64,000 bases of DNA from Pogona vitticeps (lineage: Eukaryota > Chordata > Lepidosauria > Squamata > Agamidae), in assembly GCF_051106095.1 (NCBI RefSeq), contig NC_135783.1:58065447-58129446 (forward strand), given 5' to 3'. Shown here one piece after another: positions 22,640-35,300 of the stretch; positions within the stretch are counted from its first letter, which is position 1, and the number at the start of each line of letters is the position of its first letter. The position numbers and the translations under genes were made by a program. Below the pieces are notes generated by a model that saw only the letters and a list, made by a program, of their open reading frames with translations, did not search any database and was not told the origin of the DNA.

Positions 22640-23234
22640 CCGGCATTTTCCTGCCTCTCTAGACGGTTATTAACTGCCTCCTCTTGTTTTGAAGGAGCGC
22701 GTGGTTGTTCCCCATTGGCTACAGCTGTTGCCCGTCCCCTTTCGTCATCAAAAAGGCAGAGGCGATAAGGGAATACAATACAGTGAGTATATAACTACGT
22801 ACTGTATAACTACATCAAGCGCCGTAGATTGACGGCATCGTACTACACTTCCCAAGAGGCTTTGCGCGGGCTAGCTTGGAGGGTGGGTTTTCGTTGGCGG
22901 TGGCACTGCTGCTGCTGGTCTTTTGGAGTAAAGGGAAAGTACTCGCCATAGGGCGTGCGCACAGTCGCGCGCCGCACACAACGAGAGCGGTGCTGCTGGG
23001 TGAGGGCGGGGGACTGACGACGCCGCCTCCTCATCCGCCCGCTCGCCTTCCTGCTTCCTCCCCTGAGAGGTTCCTTCTCCCGGTAGCCGCGGTGTCCGTG
23101 GGGAAGGAAGTTCGAGGGCCGGCATCACCCGGTGGTGCCGGCATCCGCCCCGTCCTCCTGGCTGCCCGGCGGCGGCGGCGGCGGCGGCGGAGGGCGCGGG
23201 TCCCCCAAGGCGAGCCGGGCGAGGGTTTTGCAGC
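22640..23234 (+). promoter_or_regulatory. ERO1B: ERO1B CpG-rich promoter and 5' leader
   Basis: CpG density rises from about 22830 to the start codon, with a GGC run (cggcggcggcggcggcggcgg, split here as CGG units) near 23168-23190. Upstream lies an ER-stress element at 22700-22718. The transcription start cannot be fixed from the sequence. No TATA box at a convincing position was found. Confidence 0.65.
22700..22718 (-). promoter_or_regulatory. ER-stress response element (ERSE) upstream of ERO1B
   Basis: The plus strand reads CGTGG, nine bases, ATTGG, which is the exact inverse of the ERSE consensus CCAAT-N9-CCACG. The family rule is NF-Y on CCAAT and ATF6 or XBP1 on CCACG. It lies about 520 bases before the ERO1B start codon. 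ERO1B is known to be induced by the unfolded protein response in mammals, so the site fits its function. ERSE works in either orientation. Confidence 0.75.
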
Positions 23235-23348
23235 ATGAGCAGCAGCAGCGTCGCCCGGAGAACTGCAGCGGGGACGGGGCTGGCGGCGCAGCTCGTGCTG
23301 GCGGCGGCGGTGACGGTTGGCTGCTTCTGTTTTGCCATCGAGGCCCAG
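23235..23348 (+). CDS. ERO1B: ERO1B exon 1 (start codon, signal peptide)
   Basis: ATG in cagcATGa context in the CpG-rich block. 38 codons with a hydrophobic stretch ([16 protein letters not shown]) ending EAQ, the usual position before the mature ERO1B start. Donor GTGAGG, phase 0. Confidence 0.9.
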
Positions 23349-26300
23349 GTGAGGAGGGGGGGGCATCCGTTTAGCAGCAGGGGGGAATGGAGAGGGGGGG
23401 AGGCAGTGAAATCCTGGCCTGATTTTGGGGAAGCGGCGGCCCAACTAGACTGCTTGCTTTGTACGGCCGATGAGCCTGATCCTGCCCTTTCCTCTTGGCT
23501 CTTCTCCCAGCGATTGGCAGGAGAGGGGCCGGCAATGAAGTGGCTCGGAGATGGCATCCTCCTCCTCCGAAAATGCTCTCTCCTGGCTCCCCATCGCCTT
23601 CCGTGTGAGGCATATCGGAGGTCTTCTTCCTTGGGGAGATGCTGGGCTTAGTTGTGTTTGATCTGGTTGGGTGCACAGATGTTGAAGCCGGACTTGTAAT
23701 TGAGCCAAGAGTGTGCCAAGTGGGAATAAATTATGTCATGTAGAGAAAAGGGAATTGGGGGATTGAGAGCGAGCGAGAGGCCAAACGATCTTTAGTTTAT
23801 CAAGAGGAAGAGGGCCACTCTTTCCCCGCAAATGAAATGCAAAGCTTGGTAAACATAGGAGATAGTGCTTTGCATAACCTGGCATCTCTCATCGTTCCTC
23901 ATCCCAAACTGAGTTATCCACAGCTTCTGTCCTAGAACGCAGCCTCCTGGCAGGGAAGCCTATATTCTCTGTTCCTGGATTTATTGTTGGAGAAGCAGGT
24001 GCTTCCAGAGAGGGGATTTCCCTCAAGACAACCAGAAACAGTGTAAATCAGTGTAAGAAGCAGATGTCTGTTCCCTTTTTCATGGGTGGAAGTTCAATGT
24101 GGGAAGTCGCCTTGCTTTGTTAAAACTGTAAATAACTTTATAGAAATGTCTTGGCAAGTTCTAGGAGAGTTTTACAAAGAATTAAATGAAGTGCATCAGT
24201 CTTTTACTTTAAGTCCTTTACATGGTGCTAAAGCAACTAAAACTATTGGTACCATGAACGAGGCACAGATGCCCAGCATTTTCAAGATGGATCATATTAG
24301 TGACATGACTGCAAATTTTCTGGATTGGCTTGTATTTAGGAATTTTAAGAGGAGAAAGGTGGGAAAGATGAGGAAGAGGAAATAGAGTATGGAAAAAAAC
24401 ATACGGTTTAAGAGAAGTTGACTGAGAGCTTGATCAGATGGGCATTTGTCCCACTGTTTGGTGCACTGTGGGGATGTATTGGTCTACTCCTTTTTCCAGC
24501 ACAATCACATGACATAATCATTTCACTAGAGCAGACCAGTTTTCTCCCAGGGCACTCCAACCCACACCTTTTGGAGCCCCAATTTGGTGCTCGTGCTTTT
24601 TCTGGTGCAGGTTGGTGCGCTCTAATTCAGTCCATTGCCAGTGCATGCAGTCATTGGGATTGAACCAAAATTGAACCTTGTAGCTGTCAAGGCATATCAC
24701 TGCTCCCCAACTCTATTTAGTCTGCACCAGCCCACACCAAAAGGCCCAGTGCAGTCGGACCCCCATGGGTTCCATGTTGCAGACTGTAATTAAGAGTGGG
24801 TTCTGGGTGTTAAGAAGACTGCACTGGTGTTTTAATTTGGTATTTTTCTTGCAAGATGGACAGGTAGAATAAATGTTAATACAAATATGAATAGCTAAAG
24901 AAGTACTGTTAGCAACATACAACAGGATAAGGTGCAAAATATCAGAATATGATACGTTTCAGTGACTGAAATGGAGTTGTTATGAAGTGGGAAGGGAAGT
25001 GGGTTCCTCTCCTCCATATCTCTACAAAAATTAGGATGTTTTGGACTTTATCTCTTCGTTTTCTGAAAAATTAAATACAAATATGTTTGCATTGGGATAT
25101 TTAATTCTTTGTCAGTGCACCTAGCTAGGTCATTCTAGGTACAGTACTGTACTAGCTTTTATAAGGTCTGTAGGCTGTGTCTGAGATGTGAGAGTTGATA
25201 TTGCTAGAAGTAAAACTTTTACTCTAATCACCTGAAGCAGTTTAGATATAGCAACCTGAAAAATAATATTTGTGTAATCTGTATTATCTTGGTCAGTAAT
25301 GTTGTTCTAAATGCCTTTGCAGTAGTGTATATTTGTAGGGACAAATGCACACTACTACGAAGCCATTTAGAAGCCATTTGAAGGGACTAATGCACACACA
25401 TTGAAGCCGGTAAATGTCAACTCAGTCTTCCATAGTAAGAATTTTAAAAGACTGGAAACCGAGTAATATGCAAGAGGGTGCAACACATCTATCTGTGAAC
25501 TTCCTAGATTAATGTGCTATGGAGGGAAAGAGAATTTCCATTCTGTAATTATCTGGGTTGATTTGTATGATTCTAGAGAAAGGGCATATGTTGTAGTATC
25601 AGTGAACTGGTTTACAGCTTCCTGTAATGTTTAGCAAGTTAATTAAACCCCATTTATTTTGTATTTTTACTTTTTTTGATGCACACTTGTTTGTCCATGG
25701 CTCCATCTGGATAGAATGACAAATTATTTTATTATAATAAGAACAAACCATAGTCAGCCTTCGACTTGTCACTTTCTCTTTACCCTGACTCAGCAATGAA
25801 AAGACACAGCTTTTGCATCACTTTTTAATTAATGGCTGCCTGTTGTTATAACTGGGTCTTGTACCCGTAGAAACTCTTGTTAAATGTGATTATTGTTTTT
25901 TTGAAGCAGCCAACTTTAGATGTTAGGTTAAGAGTTGCTATGTTGGTTTCAGCAAACTGTAGTTAAAAGTAGGTATGATTAGCTGTACCGTAATATATAT
26001 ACAGTAGTAGTTAATAAAAAAATGGAGGAGGATGCTACCAACCTATTTTATGGCTGTGCCAAGGAAAGAAGGGGAAACTCATGAACCCAAGTTTCATTGT
26101 GACTGACTCCTGTAACAGTAAACTATACTTCATTGTTGTCTTCATGGCAGACAGCATACACTTGTGTCTTTCACTAGTAGTGTACTTGCTTACAGACTGC
26201 TGTTACTAAATAAATATTTTAACATAATAGAGGGTTTATTCTAATCTTTCCCCCTTCAGATTTAGATTTAAGGTGATGTGTTTTGGTCATTTTATTTGGC

Positions 26301-29300
26301 AGTAACAATTAAAGGATGTGACCTGAAGTAAAGGGGAAGACACCAATAGAATGCAATTATACAGGGTCAGAAGCAATAAGTTTAAACATGTTCCTCTTTT
26401 GGAAAAAAAAGTGTCTAGTAAGTTTGTAATTGAAGGAGAGTGCCCTCTAGCTCTGTCTGTGTAATGGGTATGTAACACCTCCTTGTTTTGAAAGGATGTG
26501 TGTCTCTTTCTTATTGGTTGCCTTTAAAGACATGGCAGGTGGTTCACTAAGAACTTTAATGAACATGATTGAATAATATTTCATACTTCAGAAGCCAGTA
26601 TCAGATTTAAACCTGGAAACCTTGCACAAAACTGCATGTTAATAATTCTTGAGCACTGGAACAAAATGTCTGAATTCAGTTAGTTTTCTAGTGCTCTTAC
26701 GGACAGTTTCCTTTACTTTGAAGGAAATCTTTGTTACAAAATATACAGTACTCTCTTTTCAAGTACGTGTTCACATGTTGACTGGCAATAAAAAATATCC
26801 TTAAGTTTTTCCACTTCTGTTGGAAACCTTGGCTTTTTCAGTGGGCCCATAATTAGTCATCTCAAGCTAACTATTTAATTCTTTGGGTGTATAAGGCATA
26901 TGATTAAAAAAAAATATTTTAGCTAACTTTTTGGCATTGTGGAACATATTTGACATATAACTATATACCTATTTAATTTTCTCTGACACAATTAGCAACC
27001 TAACATCTAAAGTTGGCTGCTTAATTGCTTAATTAAAACATCAATATTAGCAATAAGGATCTTCAGACTTAGTTGTTATCAGTCTTACAATAATGGTCCC
27101 TGGCATGATTATCCAAGGCTTAAAAGTGATGCATCACTAATATAGTCCACCAAGGACTAAAAAGTAAAATATTGATGTCTTATGTCTTTGTGGCTAAAAG
27201 AGGAAAGACCATCCATACATGGGAAATACTTTCTTCTTAAAGAAGATTATTTATTTAGTTAGTTGTTTATTTGTTTATTTATTTGTTTATTTATTTTATT
27301 TTATTTTATTTTATTTTATTTTATTTATATTCCGCCCACACTACCCAAAGGTCTCTGGGCGGCTTACAACAATTAAAATACTATACAATTTAGAACAATT
27401 AAAATATATATAAAAATTGCCATCGGACCCACAGCTAATATTATTTCATAAAAGGTATGAACAATTTTTTGTTTTTATGAATTCCTCTTTTATAGAGCTA
27501 AGCACTTCACAATACAACTCAATGAAGATACAGTAACGTAAATAAGTGTAAACTTAATGTTACAGAATATGGTTTTCTGAAATCCTTGAAGATCCTACTG
27601 CTGGTTCTTTGTGTTGATTGCTGTAGAAATCAAAATTAATGGGTCTCCAGCTTAGAGTCATTACGGAGTCCGAGTGGCACATTGCAGATAAAATCAGATG
27701 TTTGCGGTGTCCTTACTGTTTAATTGAGTATTCGGCTGCAGAAGAGTCATATGGAAATTCATATGCAGCATAATTCAGTTTAAACACTAGCTAATAAAAA
27801 TTAATCCTATTAAGATTTTTGATAGACAGTTTATATAAAGGTTAAATGGTATATGTTCTATGTACAGTGATTGAATAAGTTTGCTATTCATGTTTACTGT
27901 CATTTGGTTCAGGGGTAATAACAGTGAGCAGCTGAAAGCTACCTTGTATATCGGAAAATTCTAGTGTTGGTATTTCCATGTAGAAATTCACAAGAATTAT
28001 GTTTGTTGTGTGTTGGACTGGCATCTTTTGGTTTGCTGTAACAGAAGAACCACTGTTGATATCATGACCATACCTATTGATACAAACTCCTAGAAAGAAG
28101 TTTCATTGGGAAGGAATTTTGTGCCATGCAGTGGCTATTGGTGTGAATAACACTTTGGAAAGTTTTGTTGTTATCTCCTAATTCACATAGGGAATACATT
28201 TTTGTATTATATAATATTATATAATGTCACTTAGCCTGTATTTGTTTCTTTTGTTCTATAGCTTACAGGAGTACTTGATGACTGCTTATGTGATATAGAA
28301 AGCATTGATGAATTCAACAATTTTAAAATCTTCCCCAAAATACAGAAGCTTCAAGAACGGGATTATTTCAGATATTACAAGGTAGAGTAAGAATGACAAA
28401 TTTTTGTATAGTTGAGTGAAAAATGTTTGGTATTCTCTCAAATACTAAAAGGAAAAACAGGTTATACAGAATTGGTGTTTTAAATATTGAGTTTTTCCTC
28501 TGAAAAGGCTACATGTAATAGTGACAAGGAAACATTGATTGGAGAAAATGAAAGCACTTATTTTAAGATCTGGTAATATAGATTTGGCACATTCTTACAT
28601 ATTAATTTAAAAATTTACCTACGTATATTTGTTTTTAGTTCAGAATCTTCATTTGCTTTATGTTGGAACCAGTTGAATGTGCCAGCTGTATAACTGAAGG
28701 ATTAGATGAAGATCTAAGGATTTACATTTACCCTGTTTCCCCTAAAATAAGACCTAACCTGAAAATAAGCCCTAGTATTTGTTTGTAAGCCGCCCCGAGT
28801 AGACGTTGTCTAGAGGGGCGGGGTAGAAATTGAATAAATAAATAAATAAATAAATAAATAGTATGATTTTTCAAGATGCTCATAATATAAGCCCAACCCC
28901 AAAATAAGCCCCAGTTAAGTGAAATCCTATCCTCCACCATTGTGCAGCAACCAGAAGATGACGACATGACTGTATTTGAACAAATGTAAATTGTTGTAGT
29001 TGAAAAAAATAAAACATTCCCTGAAAATATGTCCTCATGTGTTTTTGGAGCAAAAATTAATATAAGACCCTGTCTTATTTTCGAGGAAACACGGTAGTAG
29101 AGCAGTAACGTGTTTGTTTTAAACAGTGACAACCGTGCACAGCTAATGACCTTCAGTGTTTTTCTGTTTGTAGTGAAAATAGACTGAAGTTAGATAAGCT
29201 GTATGACTTTCCGCTAATGGGGAAAAAACTGTGTACTATATCTGTTAGTTGTGGGATTTGATTTTGATAAATTGAAGGTTATATGTTTCTGTTTCATAAT

Positions 29301-32300
29301 ACTCAGTCAACAGTGGTATGTTGTTGATTTTGAAGTTTTATCCATTACGAAGTTTGGTGACTGCTAACATCACTGCCAGCTGTGACGGAAGCTGTGTGCT
29401 CTTAAAACTGGCAGTTTTATATTGCTCTCTTATTTTTGTTTGTAATTTTAGTCCATCTACCTTCTCATCCAGCCATAAAATGACTGAAAATAACAACAAA
29501 TTACAAATGATGATGTTTAAAAACAGTGTTACTTGAGTCCAAAGATTTCTTGCACAAATGGAAAGGCACTTCCACTTGAACAAGGCACAGTTCCCCTGGC
29601 TTGCTGTTTCCCCCCACCCTATGCCCATGGTCTCCAGAAGACATTTCAGTGCAGGAACAGTATAAGCTAAAGAGATGCTTCTTTGAAGGCAATCATGTGC
29701 TTTTAATACATACTATATTGCCACCAGTCAACAGACCAGCTTTGTCAGTATACTGTACTTGTATGATTAGACACTAGAGTAGGCCTGTTGGATCAGTGGA
29801 ACTCAGGGTGTGATCAGACAGTGTGAAAGGTGCACATCCAGTTTCACTGGAAAAGGTCACTTTGCTGGGAGCAGTATCCCTTAATCCTTCCATCTTGTTG
29901 GGAAATTGTTCTAAGCCTGCACCCAAAAGTAGTAGTCTTCAGTCTTCAGTGAAGAAGCTACTTAGATGAGGAGCGAAAAGTTTCAGCGTAATAAGTCCAG
30001 TTACTATGATTCAACTTCCAGATAACCTTACCTGAATGATGGAGAATCTTCACAGAGTATTTTGGTTCATTATTTTTTTTTAGTATCCAGTAGCATTTCA
30101 CAGATACCTGACAAGCTACACAAGTCATTGTCTAGATGTATGGACTCTATTCATTTTAGGTTTGTTTATATTTAACCAATAGGAAAGGCAAGGAACTGAT
30201 AATTGTATTAATTAAGCTTGCTGCTTCTGAAAATCCTCATTCATATTGTAAATTTCATACTAAACTGCATCTATAGTTCACTGTTTTGCAAGATTTGTGA
30301 CTTGTGTGTATAAAAGGAAGTATGTGATCTGAAAGCTTTGCCTGTCAAACCTAAAATGGAACTTAACTATTTTAAGTGCAATATGCAAACAGACCTGGTT
30401 TAAATAATGCTTTAATCTTTTAAGAATCTGTAAGTGGTTTGTATCATTTGAAGAAGCAGCTGCATCCCTGGCAAGTCTTTATGCCATGGAAAAAGAGGAT
30501 TAAGGATATCTGGTTTTTAGAGATTGTCTTTCTTGTGTACTGATACTGCTAGTGCTATTGTAGTGATTTAGAATTGACTTTTGTGGTTTAAAGCTCAAGC
30601 TTTGCTGAAAAATAACTCCTTGCAGTTTAATCTGGACCTGCTGGGTTTGTTAAATTACAGATATCATTTATGTGGTTAATCTCCAGATTTATAAATTTAT
30701 TTTAATTGTTTTATAATAAAACATTACAATAATATAAAGAAAATTCATACACCAATGAAAGAAAAATACAAGCAGTTCTGGCATTTAAGACATAGGCTCA
30801 AAGCTGTATTAATAGCTGGAGCATAAGAAAGCACTTGTTAAATGTATTTGATAGTTAATAAATATGTATTCATTTCTTCAGTTACCTTGTGATATCTGTT
30901 ACATAGTTTGATTCATGACAGTGGATCCAAGTTACAAACAATTATGTTTTATTTTTCAATAATTTGTCCCTGTCAGAGGAAAGGCTAAAATCCTGTTGTT
31001 CAGTGTAGTAAGTCACAAAAACGGGCACATTGAATCAGTGGGGATTTGGTGGATCAGGTCCTCTGTTGGTTCTGTTCATTCAGTGAGTCTATTCTGGTTG
31101 TGAGTTCCTATTGTAAGCAACACGATTTCAGCCAAAATGTATAATCATGAATCTTTCTTATCAATAGGTATAAAGAACTTTAAGAATTGAATAGATAGAT
31201 TAATGAATTTAAAGGCATCCATAACTAAGAAAATTAATGCTACCTATTGCTAGTCTCTATTTTCACAATCATCTTTCTGATTGGTTTAAAAGATAAATGG
31301 ACAAGTTTATATGAAATGATATATTAAACAATGGTTATTTTTACTGTATTTTATTTCCTCCTTCTTTATGAATGATGTAATTCACAGAATTCCGGTTCAG
31401 CAAGTATCAGGGAAGTTGCTTCATTTGAACTTTGAAATCCAAATTTTCATATTATTTAGTTGATCATGTAAGGTGAAGGAAGGGGATATAGATAACCTGC
31501 AATGACCAATATTTCCTTGAGTAGTAGAGTTGGTTTTGAAAGGCAAACTCTGAAGGAAAAGCTTTCTCAAAAATCCCTATATACCAGTGGATTGGAAATG
31601 GGCTTTGTTTACTGATTGCATAAAACACAAATACATAGAATTGTGCTGTGAGATTCCCTAAACCTTGGACTTGTTCCCTGTCTACAAAATGAATTCAGTA
31701 GTTTAGGAGTTTTTCTTCCTAACGTTTTGCCAGTCTCTGTGGCCGGCATCTTCAGAGGACAGGAGTAGAACTCTGTCAGAACTCTGAACCATCTACAGTT
31801 CTCTTCCATTGTCTGTTTCTTTACTCTGGAGATGTCAGGCACTGAATATCAGATATACTGAATACAACACTTATGCTCTTCTGCTGAGCTAATGAGTGCT
31901 TGGCACCTTTTCCTTTGTTTTGAGTGCAGTGTTTCTCAAAAAAAGAAAGGTCTCTGGTGACCTTTGGCAAGATTGGCTAATGAGGAGCTAGTGTATCTTC
32001 AACTGCTTTTTTTCCCAGGACTGCAAGGGATGATATGGAATCTAATTGCACATTTAATGGCAGACTAAAGGTGTACCTAGTTCGACATTCCATTCCCTGA
32101 ATGGCCAGCCCTATGGAAAGCCCTGAAGCAGGACATGAGCAAAATGGAACCCTCCCCCTTGTGTTCCCTTACAGTTTGGTTTTGGTTTTTAGGTCTGTAT
32201 TAGTTTTTTGCAGTTGATACGGCAGGTGTATTCTTAATATTTTTCGCATTTTACTGATGTTGTTTCCAAATGAAAGGTTACAATGTTTTTTGCATGCATC

Positions 32301-35300
32301 TGCGCGCACATAAAGAAATGTTTACAGATGATTATAATGTTGTAAGGATGTTTTAAGAGCAAAGTAAATGAAAACCTTAATTTTTGCTCAGTTTTTCTAA
32401 ACTCACATTTTAGGATTCATTCTGTTAAAGAAATGGTTCTCCATTTTTTAGTTCATGTAACACAACTGATACCAGTATATCTCCTTTAAGGTTAATCTGA
32501 AGAGACCATGTCCCTTTTGGGCAGATGATGGCCATTGTTCTATCAGAGATTGCCATGTGGAGCCCTGTCCTGAGGTATGTATTTAAAAAAAGAGAATATT
32601 CTGGCTTTCTTCTGCTTTTGCTCTCAAGATGAATTATGCCAAGAACTATGAGACATTTATAAAATATTGCGCTGTATCCAGTGTAAGTTGTATATACAGT
32701 AGACCCTGAAATGAACAGGATCTGTTTGTCTCTACTAGCATAAATTGAACTTCAGTGGGTCTTCCCTTTCATGGCTTAGCCCATTCATTTCAGTGTTTAT
32801 AAGCAAGATTGAGCTTTAAGATACATCTAAAGTTGTAGAAGATGTTACAGTTTTTCATTGATAATATTTATTTATTATTCAAAATATTTCTATGCTGGCT
32901 TTCTCCCCAAAAGGACCCACGGCAGTTTACATTAAAACAGTATTTAAAACCTAAAACAATAAGTATGCAAATATTTAAAAATAATTAATCAAGTTCTATA
33001 TTAAAATGGTAACTAAGATCAATATTAAAACACATTTAAAACAGCAGAGTACAACAGTCCATTTAAAATCCCTCTCAGACCACCAGTTGTTAAGGAAAAG
33101 CCTGCCTGAAGAGAAAGATCTTTGCCTGCCTGTGGAAGGACAGCAAAGATGGGACCAGTCTGGCCTCCTGAGGGAGGGAGTTCCAAAGTCTGAGAGCAGC
33201 AACAGAGAAGGCCCTCTCCTGTGTCTCCATCAAGTTGATCTGTGAGGGTGGTGAGACTGACAGAAAAGCCTCCTCTGATTATCTTAATGCCCAGGCAGGC
33301 TCATAGAGGGAGATGCAGTCTTTTAAATACTGTAGCTTGGACCCAAGCTGTTTAGGGCTTTATAGATTAAAACCAGCACTTTTAATTATTATACTATATT
33401 TTAACTATACAGTGGAACCTCTACTTATGAACATCCTTACCTACTAACAATCCAACTTACAAACAGCTCCATTCGCAAAATTTTGCTTCTACTTGCGAAC
33501 AGAGCTTCAACATACAAATGAAAAAAGGCAGGGGAAAAGGGCGGGCAATTTAAATTTGCTAACCGTTGGTGGCAAAGAGGCTGCTTCTTTGTAGCTCTTT
33601 CGCCCCAATGGTTAGGGAAAGGGAGGCTCAGCCTCCCGGGGTTCCACCGCTACTGCTACCGCCTCTGGGAGGTGAGCCGCCAGACCATCCTGGCTGGGCT
33701 CAGCTTCCTGGGCTTTCAGCGCTGCCGCTGCAGGCTTTCCTGGGGCTCGCCGCAAGCGCCGCCTTTCTCCGCCGCCATCCGCTGCTGGGCTTTGTTTGTT
33801 CATTTAACCTTTTAAACTTTGGAAGTTAAGAACAACTTGTGAATGCTGAAAGTGAATATTATATCATTTTCCCCTTCCAGAGTAAAGTACCAGTTGGAAT
33901 TAAAGCTGGAAGTGCTAACAAAGTGAGTAATCGCTTCTTAAGTAATAAATCAGGATAGTTTTGTTAACCTTCCTCCCAAATCATGCAGTGGTCAATTGCA
34001 GTGCTTCAGTTGCCAGAGCTTGCTGCTGTCCCACTTTCAAGAACTGCTGTTGCATGGTGCAGTGTTTACCCACTGGGGAAGTTAGTGATGAGGCAGGTTT
34101 TCAGTAGCTTTTTTGTATATATGTGTTTTTCTTTCCTTCTAGAGCAGGGATCCCCAACCCACAGTCCGCGGCCCAGTACTGGTCCATGGGCTTCCTTGAA
34201 CTGGGCCGCAGATACGGATCTCTGCCCCCTCGCACGCATGCACGGCGGGCATATCACGCTCACGGAGGGAGCATGTGACACTCACGGGTGGGTGTGTCAC
34301 ACTCACAGAGGGTGCGTGTGACACTCATGGGTAGGTGTGTCACACTCACAGGTTGGCCTGTCGCACTTGTGCACATGTGCAACACTCCCCTACGCGAGTG
34401 TGACACCACCCACAAGCATCACACGACCACCTGCAAGCGTCACACAACCACCCGCAAGCACGGAGGTGCCCCTGCCGCCCACACACGGAACCCACACACC
34501 CCAACCAGTCCACGGTCCCAAAAAGGTTGTGGACCGCTGTTGTAGAGAGTGTTAAAGCACTGCTAGAGAGTCTCAGATGCTTCTTTGCCATGGAAACACA
34601 GTTAATCCTTCTTCTTTTTATAACTTCTGTTTACCAAGAAGAAGGGAAAAAAGGTCTAGCTTGGTTGCATGGGCAACCTGTTTATGAAGCAATAATAATG
34701 TAACTTCCCCCTGAAAAAGTCACTTATGAAATTTTCTGTAGAGAAAAATGTAAGGCAAGTACTGAAGAAGAGCCATTAACATATGCTTTCACCTGTGTTT
34801 TCTCTTTCTGTATTCAAATATGTCTGACATTTGATAATACAGTCTTACAGCACTCAGTTCTTTAGTACAATAAGGGACTTGGGGAATGTCAATAAGGATA
34901 AAAATAAAAGCTCTTATCTCTCGCTGAGAGGGTGGTAATGCTCTGAAAAATGAAGTCATTTTATTTTTTATAAGCTTATATCCAAATAATAAGTCATTAT
35001 TGCTTTAAACAAGTGACAGAAAAATTCCTTAAGAGTTTAAAATGAAGAATAACCTTGTTGAACATATAACCTGTCCCTGTCTTTCAGTATTCAAAGACAG
35101 TAAATCATACCAAAGAACTTGAAGACTGTGAACAGGCTAACAAGTTGGGAGCAATTAATAGTACATTAAGGTAAGCCTATTTTCAGAATGTAAATTGAGA
35201 AAGGTGAGGCCTATAATTTGGACTAAAGAAAAATGGTGTAACGTAACAGTGGCAGATTGCAGCTAATTACTGAGACCCTGCTTTGATTCCTCTTTCTTTG

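Noticed and set aside
22871-23708. Long minus-strand open frames opposite ERO1B exon 1.
   Set aside because: Shadow of GC-rich promoter and coding sequence; no homology.
24086-24385. 99-codon frame in ERO1B intron 1.
   Set aside because: No homology, no splice context and amino acid use like random AT-rich sequence.
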